In this document: one piece after another, positions 40,194 through 49,891 of the stretch
Layout: each line of letters starts with the position of its first letter
Numbering within the stretch: position 1 is the stretch's first letter
Assembly: GCA_022605955.1 (NCBI GenBank)
Contig: JAKCOZ010000637.1
Location: 1-64,000, forward strand
Direction of reading: 5' to 3'
Origin: Rallus limicola
Taxonomy: Eukaryota > Chordata > Aves > Gruiformes > Rallidae
DNA: 64,000 nucleotides
Position numbers and translations under genes: made by a program
Notes under the pieces: generated by a model
The model's input: the letters and a program-made list of their open reading frames with translations, nothing else
What the model was told of the DNA's origin: nothing
Database searches by the model: none

Positions 40194-41183
40194 ATGCCTT
40201 TCAGGCCTAGCTTCTTTACTTTGGGAGTTATTGCTGGACGTTTAGCATGTTTTGAACTGCAGTCTGCTAGGGCCGAGAAAAGCACCGTAGGAGGTTCCAG
40301 GCATGTTCCCTCTTTCCAGGCAAAGGAAAAGGCTGAGAGCCAAAGTGACAGGGTCTGCTCGTGTGTCCTGTTAGGAGGTTTCAGACAAGCTATGCCTTTC
40401 AGGCCTAGCTTCTTTACTTTGGGAGTTATTGCTGGACGTTTAGCATGTTTTGAACTGCAGTCTGCTAGGGCCGAGAAAAGCACCGTAGGAGGTTCCAGGC
40501 ATGTTCCCTCTTTCCAGGCAAAGGAAAAGGCTGAGAGCCAAAGTGACAGGGTCTGCTCGTGTGTCCTGTTAGGAGGTTTCAGACAAGCTATGCCTTTCAG
40601 GCCTAGCTTCTTTACTTTGGGAGTTATTGCTGGACGTTTAGCATGTTTTGAACTGCAGTCTGCTAGGGCCGAGAAAAGCACCGTAGGAGGTTCCAGGCAT
40701 GTTCCCTCTTTCCAGGCAAAGGAAAAGGCTGAGAGCCAAAGTGACAGGGTCTGCTCGTGTGTCCTGTTAGGAGGTTTCAGACAAGCTATGCCTTTCAGGC
40801 CTAGCTTCTTTACTTTGGGAGTTATTGCTGGACGTTTAGCATGTTTTGAACTGCAGTCTGCTAGGGCCGAGAAAAGCACCGTAGGAGGTTCCAGGCATGT
40901 TCCCTCTTTCCAGGCAAAGGAAAAGGCTGAGAGCCAAAGTGACAGGGTCTGCTCGTGTGTCCTGTTAGGAGGTTTCAGACAAGCTATGCCTTTCAGGCCT
41001 AGCTTCTTTACTTTGGGAGTTATTGCTGGACGTTTAGCATGTTTTGAACTGCAGTCTGCTAGGGCCGAGAAAAGCACCGTAGGAGGTTCCAGGCATGTTC
41101 CCTCTTTCCAGGCAAAGGAAAAGGCTGAGAGCCAAAGTGACAGGGTCTGCTCGTGTGTCCTGTTAGGAGGTTTCAGACAAGCT
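40194..41183 (+). repeat. Run of five plain monomers holding a two-monomer gain
   Basis: Between the 123G monomer (39,996) and the monomer leading to 'gacgagc' (41,184) there are five plain monomers. The paired stretch of L1 (21,783-22,376) has three. The plain copies are so alike that the exact insertion point cannot be fixed. The gain is exactly 396 bp, as expected of register-shifted exchange or slippage by whole monomers. Confidence 0.85.
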
Positions 41184-41776
41184 ATGCCTTTCAGGCCTAG
41201 CTTCTTTACTTTGGGAGTTATTGCTGGACGTTTAGCATGTTTTGAACTGCAGTCTGCTAGGGCCGAGAAAAGCACCGTAGGAGGTTCCAGGCATGTTCCC
41301 TCTTTCCAGGCAAAGGAAAAGGCTGAGAGCCAAAGTGACAGGGTCTGCTCGTGTGTCCTGTTAGGAGGTTTCAGACGAGCTATGCCTTTCAGGCCTAGCT
41401 TCTTTACTTTGGGAGTTATTGCTGGACGTTTAGCATGTTTTGAACTGCAGTCTGCTAGGGCCGAGAAAAGCACCGTAGGAGGTTCCAGGCATGTTCCCTC
41501 TTTCCAGGCAAAGGAAAAGGCTGAGAGCCAAAGTGACAGGGTCTGCTCGTGTGTCCTGTCAGGAGGTTCAGACAAGCTATGCCTTTCAGGCCTAGCTTCT
41601 TTACTTTGGGAGTTATTGCTGGACGTTTAGCATGTTTTGAACTGCAGTCTGCTAGGGCCGAGAAAAGCACCGTAGGAGGTTCCAGGCATGTTCCCTCTTT
41701 CCAGGCAAAGGAAAAGGCTGAGAGCCAAAGTGACAGGGTCTGCTCGTGTGTCCTGTCAGGAGGTTTCAGACAAGCT

Positions 41777-41973
41777 ATGCCTTTCAGGCCTAGCTTCTTT
41801 ACTTTTGGAGTTATTGCTGGACGTTTAGCATGTTTTGAACTGCAGTCTGCTAGGGCCGAGAAAAGCACCGTAGGAGGTTCCAGGCATGTTCCCTCTTTCC
41901 AGGCAAAGGAAAAGGCTGAGAGCCAAAGTGACAGGTCTGCTCGTGTGTCCTGTTAGGAGGTTTCAGACAAGCT
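41777..41973 (+). repeat. Hybrid monomer at a seven-monomer deletion
   Basis: This copy begins like the first monomer of block D (22,970: 'cttttgg', 30T) but lacks that monomer's 'gatagtc' at positions 144/147. Instead it ends like the eighth (24,356: plain 'gagagcc' and a G deletion, here at 41,934). It is followed at once by the 25C monomer that follows the eighth in L1. Compared with L1, 1,386 bp (seven whole monomers) are missing. The crossover lies between position 30, the last first-monomer marker, and position 144, the first eighth-monomer marker. A simple reading is unequal crossing over or an intrastrand deletion between two near-identical monomers. Confidence 0.88.
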
Positions 41974-44150
41974 ATGCCTTTCAGGCCTAGCTTCTTTCCT
42001 TTGGGAGTTATTGCTGGACGTTTAGCATGTTTTGAACTGCAGTCTGCTAGGGCCGAGAAAAGCACCGTAGGAGGTTCCAGGCATGTTCCCTCTTTCCAGG
42101 CAAAGGAAAAGGCTGAGAGCCAAAGTGACAGGGTCTGCTCGTGTGTCCTGTTAGGAGGTTTCAGACAAGCTATGCCTTTCAGGCCTAGCTTCTTTACTTT
42201 GGGAGTTATTGCTGGACGTTTAGCATGTTTTGAACTGCAGTCTGCTAGGGCCGAGAAAAGCACCGTAGGAGGTTCCAGGCATGTTCCCTCTTTCCAGGCA
42301 AAGGAAAAGGCTGAGAGCCAAAGTGACAGGGTCTGCTCGTGTGTCCTGTCAGGAGGTTTCAGACAAGCTATGCCTTTCAGGCCTAGCTTCTTTACTTTGG
42401 GAGTTATTGCTGGACGTTTAGCATGTTTTGAACTGCAGTCTGCTAGGGCCGAGAAAAGCACCGTAGGAGGTTCCAGGCATGTTCCCTCTTTCCAGGCAAA
42501 GGAAAAGGCTGAGAGCCAAAGTGACAGGGTCTGCTCGTGTGTCCTGTTAGGAGGTTTCAGACAAGCTATGCCTTTCAGGCCTAGCTTCTTTCCTTTGGGA
42601 GTTATTGCTGGACGTTTAGCATGTTTTGAACTGCAGTCTGCTAGGGCCGAGAAAAGCACCGTAGGAGGTTCCAGGCATGTTCCCTCTTTCCAGGCAAAGG
42701 AAAAGGCTGAGAGCCAAAGTGACAGGGTCTGCTCGTGTGTCCTGTTAGGAGGTTTCAGACAAGCTATGCCTTTCAGGCCTAGCTTCTTTACTTTGGGAGT
42801 TATTGCTGGACGTTTAGCATGTTTTGAACTGCAGTCTGCTAGGGCCGAGAAAAGCACCGTAGGAGGTTCCAGGCATGTTCCCTCTTTCCAGGTAAAGGAA
42901 AAGGCTGAGAGCCAAAGTGACAGGGTCTGCTCGTGTGTCCTGTCAGGAAGTTTCAGACAAGCTATGCCTTTCAGGCCTAGCTTCTTTACTTTTGGAGTTA
43001 TTGCTGGACGTTTAGCATGTTTTGAACTGCAGTCTGCTAGGGCCGAGAAAAGCACCGTAGGAGGTTCCAGGCATGTTCCCTCTTTCCAGGCAAAGGAAAA
43101 GGCTGATAGTCAAAGTGACAGGGTCTGCTCGTGTGTCCTGTTAGGAGGTTTCAGACAAGCTATGCCTTTCAGGCCTAGCTTCTTTACTTTGGGAGTTATT
43201 GCTGGACGTTTAGCATGTTTTGAACTGCAGTCTGCTAGGGCCGAGAAAAGCACCGTAGGAGGTTCCAGGCATGTTCCCTCTTTCCAGGCAAAGGAAAAGG
43301 CTGAGAGCCAAAGTGACAGGGTCTGCTCGTGTGTCCTGTTAGGAGGTTTCAGACAAGCTATGCCTTTCAGGCCTAGCTTCTTTACTTTGGGAGTTATTGC
43401 TGGACGTTTAGCATGTTTTGAACTGCAGTCTGCTAGGGCCGAGAAAAGCACCGTAGGAGGTTCCAGGCATGTTCCCTCTTTCCAGGCAAAGGAAAAGGCT
43501 GAGAGCCAAAGTGACAGGGTCTGCTCATGTGTCCTGTTAGGAGGTTTCAGACAAGCTATGCCTTTCAGGCCTAGCTTCTTTACTTTGGGAGTTATTGCTG
43601 GACGTTTAGCATGTTTTGAACTGCAGTCTGCTAGGGCCGAGAAAAGCACCGTAGGAGGTTCCAGGCATGTTCCCTCTTTCCAGGCAAAGGAAAAGGCTGA
43701 GAGCCAAAGTGACAGGGTCTGCTCGTGTGTCCTGTTAGGAGGTTTCAGACAAGCTATGCCTTTCAGGCCTAGCTTCTTTACTTTGGGAGTTATTGCTGGA
43801 CGTTTAGCATGTTTTGAACTGCAGTCTGCTAGGGCCGAGAAAAGCACCGTAGGAGGTTCCAGGCATGTTCCCTCTTTCCAGGCAAAGGAAAAGGCTGAGA
43901 GCCAAAGTGACAGGGTCTGCTCGTGTGTCCTGTTAGGAGGTTTCAGACAAGCTATGCCTTTCAGGCCTAGCTTCTTTACTTTGGGAGTTATTGCTGGACG
44001 TTTAGCATGTTTTGAACTGCAGTCTGCTAGGGCCGAGAAAAGCACCGTAGGAGGTTCCAGGCATGTTCCCTCTTTCCAGGCAAAGGAAAAGGCTGAGAGC
44101 CAAAGTGACAGGTCTGCTCGTGTGTCCTGTTAGGAGGTTTCAGACGAGCT

Positions 44151-46921
44151 ATGCCTTTCAGGCCTAGCTTCTTTACTTTGGGAGTTATTGCTGGACGTTT
44201 AGCATGTTTTGAACTGCAGTCTGCTATGGCCGAGAAAAGCACCGTAGGAGGTTCCAGGTATGTTCCCTCTTTCCAGGCAAAGGAAAAGGCTGAGAGCCAA
44301 AGTGACAGGGTCTGCTCGTGTGTCCTGTTAGGAGGTTTCAGACAAGCTATGCCTTTCAGGCCTAGCTTCTTTACTTTGGGAGTTATTGCTGGACGTTTAG
44401 CATGTTTTGAACTGCAGTCTGCTAGGGCCGAGAAAAGCACCGTAGGAGGTTCCAGGCATGTTCCCTCTTTCCAGGCAAAGGAAAAGGCTGAGAGCCAAAG
44501 TGACAGGGTCTGCTCGTGTGTCCTGTCAGGAGGTTTCAGACAAGCTATGCCTTTCAGGCCTAGCTTCTTTACTTTGGGAGTTATTGCTGGACGTTTAGCA
44601 TGTTTTGAACTGCAGTCTGCTAGGGCCGAGAAAAGCACCGTAGGAGGTTCCAGGCATGTTCCCTCTTTCCAGGCAAAGGAAAAGGCTGAGAGCCAAAGTG
44701 ACAGGGTCTGCTCGTGTGTCCTGTTAGGAGGTTTCAGACAAGCTATGCCTTTCAGGCCTAGCTTCTTTACTTTGGGAGTTATTGCTGGACGTTTAGCATG
44801 TTTTGAACTGCAGTCTGCTAGGGCCGAGAAAAGCACCGTAGGAGGTTCCAGGCATGTTCCCTCTTTCCAGGCAAAGGAAAAGGCTGAGAGCCAAAGTGAC
44901 AGGGTCTGCTCGTGTGTCCTGTTAGGAGGTTTCAGACAAGCTATGCCTTTCAGGCCTAGCTTCTTTACTTTGGGAGTTATTGCTGGACGTTTAGCATGTT
45001 TTGAACTGCAGTCTGCTAGGGCCGAGAAAAGCACCGTAGGAGGTTCCAGGCATGTTCCCTCTTTCCAGGTAAAGGAAAAGGCTGAGAGCCAAAGTGACAG
45101 GGTCTGCTCGTGTGTCCTGTTAGGAGGTTTCAGACAAGCTATGCCTTTCAGGCCTAGCTTCTTTACTTTGGGAGTTATTGCTGGACGTTTAGCATGTTTT
45201 GAACTGCAGTCTGCTAGGGCCGAGAAAAGCACCGTAGGAGGTTCCAGGCATGTTCCCTCTTTCCAGGCAAAGGAAAAGGCTGAGAGCCAAAGTGACAGGG
45301 TCTGCTCGTGTGTCCTGTTAGGAGGTTTCAGACGAGCTATGCCTTTCAGGCCTAGCTTCTTTACTTTGGGAGTTATTGCTGGACGTTTAGCATGTTTTGA
45401 ACTGCAGTCTGCTAGGGCCGAGAAAAGCACCGTAGGAGGTTCCAGGCATGTTCCCTCTTTCCAGGCAAAGGAAAAGGCTGAGAGCCAAAGTGACCGGGTC
45501 TGCTCGTGTGTCCTCTTACGAGGTTTCAGACGAGCTATGCCTTTCAGGCCTAGCTTCTTTACTTTGGGAGTTATTGCTGGACGTTTAGCATGTTTTGAAC
45601 TGCAGTCTGCTAGGGCCGAGAAAAGCACCGTAGGAGGTTCCAGGCATGTTCCCTCTTTCCAGGTAAAGGAAAAGGCTGAGAGCCAAAGTGACAGGGTCTG
45701 CTCGTGTGTCCTGTTAGGAGGTTTCAGACAAGCTATGCCTTTCAGGCCTAGCTTCTTTCCTTTGGGAGTTATTGCTGGACGTTTAGCATGTTTTGAACTG
45801 CAGTCTGCTAGGGCCGAGAAAAGCACCGTAGGAGGTTCCAGGCATGTTCCCTCTTTCCAGGCAAAGGAAAAGGCTGAGAGCCAAAGTGACAGGGTCTGCT
45901 CGTGTGTCCTGTTAGGAGGTTTCAGACAAGCTATGCCTTTCAGGCCTAGCTTCTTTACTTTGGGAGTTATTGCTGGACGTTTAGCATGTTTTGAACTGCA
46001 GTCTGCTAGGGCCGAGAAAAGCACCGTAGGAGGTTCCAGGCATGTTCCCTCTTTCCAGGCAAAGGAAAAGGCTGAGAGCCAAAGTGACAGGGTCTGCTCG
46101 TGTGTCCTGTTAGGAGGTTTCAGACAAGCTATGCCTTTCAGGCCTAGCTTCTTTACTTTGGGAGTTATTGCTGGACGTTTAGCATGTTTTGAACTGCAGT
46201 CTGCTAGGGCCGAGAAAAGCACCGTAGGAGGTTCCAGGCATGTTCCCTCTTTCCAGGCAAAGGAAAAGGCTGAGAGCCAAAGTGACAGGGTCTGCTCGTG
46301 TGTCCTGTTAGGAGGTTTCAGACGAGCTATGCCTTTCAGGCCTAGCTTCTTTACTTTGGGAGTTATTGCTGGACGTTTAGCATGTTTTGAACTGCAGTCT
46401 GCTAGGGCCGAGAAAAGCACCGTAGGAGGTTCCAGGCATGTTCCCTCTTTCCAGGCAAAGGAAAAGGCTGAGAGCCAAAGTGACAGGGTCTGCTCGTGTG
46501 TCCTGTCAGGAGGTTTCAGACAAGCTATGCCTTTCAGGCCTAGCTTCTTTACTTTGGGAGTTATTGCTGGACGTTTAGCATGTTTTGAACTGCAGTCTGC
46601 TAGGGCCGAGAAAAGCACCGTAGGAGGTTCCAGGCATGTTCCCTCTTTCCAGGCAAAGGAAAAGGCTGAGAGCCAAAGTGACAGGGTCTGCTCGTGTGTC
46701 CTGTTAGGAGGTTTCAGACAAGCTATGCCTTTCAGGCCTAGCTTCTTTACTTTGGGAGTTATTGCTGGACGTTTAGCATGTTTTGAACTGCAGTCTGCTA
46801 GGGCCGAGAAAAGCACCGTAGGAGGTTCCAGGCATGTTCCCTCTTTCCAGGCAAAGGAAAAGGCTGAGAGCCAAAGTGACAGGTCTGCTCGTGTGTCCTG
46901 TTAGGAGGTTTCAGACGAGCT
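44151..46921 (+). repeat. Mixed-variant monomers, 14 copies
   Basis: This stretch has no clear internal HOR. The first copy carries private changes 'gctatggcc' (near 44,226) and 'caggtatgtt' (near 44,259). Three copies have 'ccaggtaaagg' (128T; 44,943; 45,537 and neighbours show two of them), one has 'gaccggg' followed by 'ctcttacgagg' (about 45,495-45,520), and one is a 25C monomer (45,735). It ends with a G-deleted monomer (46,882) leading into 'gacgagc'. It may be a rearranged piece of L/X-type sequence that separates the left super-HOR from the right-hand HOR family. Confidence 0.65.
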
Positions 46922-48109
46922 ATGCCTTTCAGGCCTAGCTTCTTTACTTTGGGAGTTATTGCTGGACGTTTAGCATGTTTTGAACTGCAGTCTGCTAGGG
47001 CTGAGAAAAGCACCGTAGGAGGTTCCAGGCATGTTCCCTCTTTCCAGGCAAAGGAAAAGGCTGAGAGCCAAAGTGACAGGGTCTGCTCGTGTGTCCTGTT
47101 AGGAGGTTTCAGACAAGCTATGCCTTTCAGGCCTAGCTTCTTTCCTTTGGGAGTTATTGCTGGACGTTTAGCATGTTTTGAACTGCAGTCTGCTAGGGCC
47201 GAGAAAAGCACCGTAGGAGGTTCCAGGCATGTTCCCTCTTTCCAGGCAAAGGAAAAGGCTGAGAGCCAAAGTGACAGGTTCTGCTCGTGTGTCCTGTTAG
47301 GAGGTTTCAGACAAGCTATGCCTTTCAGGCCTAGCTTCTTTACTTTGGGAGTTATTGCTGGACGTTTAGCATGTTTTGAACTGCAGTCTGCTAGGGCCGA
47401 GAAAAGCACCGTAGGAGGTTCCAGGCATGTTCCCTCTTTCCAGGCAAAGGAAAAGGCTGAGAGCCAAAGTGACAGGGTCTGCTCGTGTGTCCTGTTAGGA
47501 GGTTTCAGACAAGCTATGCCTTTCAGGCCTAGCTTCTTTACTTTGGGAGTTATTGCTGGACGTTTAGCATGTTTTGAACTGCAGTCTGCTAGGGCCGAGA
47601 AAAGCACCGTAGGAGGTTCCAGGCATGTTCCCTCTTTCCAGGCAAAGGAAAAGGCTGAGAGCCAAAGTGACAGGGTCTGCTCGTGTGTCCTGTTAGGAGG
47701 TTTCAGACGAGCTATGCCTTTCAGGCCTAGCTTCTTTACTTTGGGAGTTATTGCTGGACGTTTAGCATGTTTTGAACTGCAGTCTGCTAGGGCCGAGAAA
47801 AGCACCGTAGGAGGTTCCAGGCATGTTCCCTCTTTCCAGGCAAAGGAAAAGGCTGAGAGCCAAAGTGACAGGGTCTGCTCGTGTGTCCTGTCAGGAGGTT
47901 TCAGACAAGCTATGCCTTTCAGGCCTAGCTTCTTTACTTTGGGAGTTATTGCTGGACGTTTAGCATGTTTTGAACTGCAGTCTGCTAGGGCCGAGAAAAG
48001 CACCGTAGGAGGTTCCAGGCATGTTCCCTCTTTCCAGGCAAAGGAAAAGGCTGAGAGCCAAAGTGACAGGGTCTGCTCGTGTGTCCTGTCAGGAGGTTTC
48101 AGACAAGCT
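46922..48109 (+). repeat. Six-monomer leader of the right-hand HOR family
   Basis: Monomers here include one with 'gggctgag' (47,002), a 25C monomer at 47,120 with 'caggttctgc' near 47,278, two plain copies, and two that end in 'gtcagg'. The block opens a 21-monomer interval (46,922-51,078, 4,157 bp) bounded by G-deleted monomers at 46,882 and 51,039. Confidence 0.7.
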
Positions 48110-49891
48110 ATGCCTTTCAGGCCTAGCTTCTTTACTTTGGGAGTTATTGCTGGACGTTTAGCATGTTTTGAACTGCAGTCTACTAGGGCCGAGAAAAGCA
48201 CTGTAGGAGGTTCCAGGCATGTTCCCTCTTTCCAGGCAAAGGAAAAGGCTGATAGTCAAAGTGACAGGGTCTGCTCGTGTGTCCTGTTAGGAGGTTTCAG
48301 ACAAGCTATGCCTTTCAGGCCTAGCTTCTTTACTTTGGGAGTTATTGCTGGACGTTTAGCATGTTTTGAACTGCAGTCTGCTAGGGCCGAGAAAAGCACC
48401 GTAGGAGGTTCCAGGCATGTTCCCTCTTTCCAGGCAAAGAAAAAGGCTGAGAGCCAAAGTGACAGGGTCTGCTCGTGTGTCCTGTTAGGAGGTTTCAGAC
48501 AAGCTATGCCTTTCAGGCCTAGCTTCTTTACTTTGGGAGTTATTGCTGGACGTTTAGCATGTTTTGAACCGCAGTCTGCTAGGGCCGAGAAAAGCACCGT
48601 AGGAGGTTCCAGGCATGTTCCCTCTTTCCAGGCAAAGGAAAAGGCTGAGAGCCAAAGTGACAGGGTCTGCTCGTGTGTCCTGTCAGGAGGTTTCAGACAA
48701 GCTATGCCTTTCAGGCCTAGCTTCTTTACTTTGGGAGTTATTGCTGGACGTTTAGCATGTTTTGAACTGCAGTCTACTAGGGCCGAGAAAAGCACTGTAG
48801 GAGGTTCCAGGCATGTTCCCTCTTTCCAGGCAAAGGAAAAGGCTGATAGTCAAAGTGACAGGGTCTGCTCGTGTGTCCTGTCAGGAGGTTTCAGACAAGC
48901 TATGCCTTTCAGGCCTAGCTTCTTTACTTTGGGAGTTATTGCTGGACGTTTAGCATGTTTTGAACTGCAGTCTGCTAGGGCCGAGAAAAGCACCGTAGGA
49001 GGTTCCAGGCATGTTCCCTCTTTCCAGGCAAAGAAAAAGGCTGAGAGCCAAAGTGACAGGGTCTGCTCGTGTGTCCTGTTAGGAGGTTTCAGACAAGCTA
49101 TGCCTTTCAGGCCTAGCTTCTTTACTTTGGGAGTTATTGCTGGACGTTTAGCATGTTTTGAACCGCAGTCTGCTAGGGCCGAGAAAAGCACCGTAGGAGG
49201 TTCCAGGCATGTTCCCTCTTTCCAGGCAAAGGAAAAGGCTGAGAGCCAAAGTGACAGGGTCTGCTCGTGTGTCCTGTCAGGAGGTTTCAGACAAGCTATG
49301 CCTTTCAGGCCTAGCTTCTTTACTTTGGGAGTTATTGCTGGACGTTTAGCATGTTTTGAACTGCAGTCTACTAGGGCCGAGAAAAGCACTGTAGGAGGTT
49401 CCAGGCATGTTCCCTCTTTCCAGGCAAAGGAAAAGGCTGATAGTCAAAGTGACAGGGTCTGCTCGTGTGTCCTGTTAGGAGGTTTCAGACAAGCTATGCC
49501 TTTCAGGCCTAGCTTCTTTACTTTGGGAGTTATTGCTGGACGTTTAGCATGTTTTGAACTGCAGTCTGCTAGGGCCGAGAAAAGCACCGTAGGAGGTTCC
49601 AGGCATGTTCCCTCTTTCCAGGCAAAGAAAAAGGCTGAGAGCCAAAGTGACAGGGTCTGCTCGTGTGTCCTGTTAGGAGGTTTCAGACAAGCTATGCCTT
49701 TCAGGCCTAGCTTCTTTACTTTGGGAGTTATTGCTGGACGTTTAGCATGTTTTGAACCGCAGTCTGCTAGGGCCGAGAAAAGCACCGTAGGAGGTTCCAG
49801 GCATGTTCCCTCTTTCCAGGCAAAGGAAAAGGCTGAGATCCAAAGTGACAGGGTCTGCTCGTGTGTCCTGTTAGGAGGTTTCAGACGAGCT
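48110..49891 (+). repeat. 3-mer HOR, three tandem copies
   Basis: Three successive 594-bp units start at 48,110, 48,704 and 49,298. Each contains a monomer with 'tctactagg' (73A), 'cactg' (93T) and 'gatagtc'; then one with 'caaagaaaa' (133A); then one with 'gaaccgcag' (65C), which destroys the PstI site. The first two units end in 'gtcagg'; the third has 'gagatcc' near 49,838 and ends in 'gttagg' plus 'gacgagc'. Near-identity of units one and two points to very recent tandem duplication. Confidence 0.9.

Larger units (their letters stand above)
26731..44150 (+). repeat. Super-HOR unit 2 (88 monomers, X2 + L2)
   Basis: This is the tandem partner of 11,652-26,730. X2 (26,731-33,858) has 36 monomers against 19 because of an internal 16-mer repetition. 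L2 (33,859-44,150) has 52 monomers against 57, the net of two gained and seven lost. The length of 17,420 bp equals 88 x 198 minus four placed single-base deletions (38,768; 41,567; 41,934; 44,111). A third copy does not follow: after 44,151 the X-type markers (five-G run, 'gagagg') do not appear in order. Confidence 0.85.
33859..44150 (+). repeat. L2 segment, second copy of intra-array duplication
   Basis: Sub-blocks matching L1 are A' 35,047-37,224 (11 monomers), B' 37,225-39,203 (10, G deletion at 38,768), C' 39,204-41,776 (13, T deletion near 41,567) and D' 41,777-42,963 (6, G deletion at 41,934). Offsets to L1 are 18,411 up to C', 18,807 after two extra monomers, and 17,421 after loss of seven monomers in D'. 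The tail 42,964-44,150 matches 25,543-26,730, including the rare 'ctcatg' change at 43,527/26,106, until a private G deletion at 44,111. Differences are otherwise few: 'ttccgac' at 35,830, and loss or absence of 'cactg' (18,312 in L1). Confidence 0.9.
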
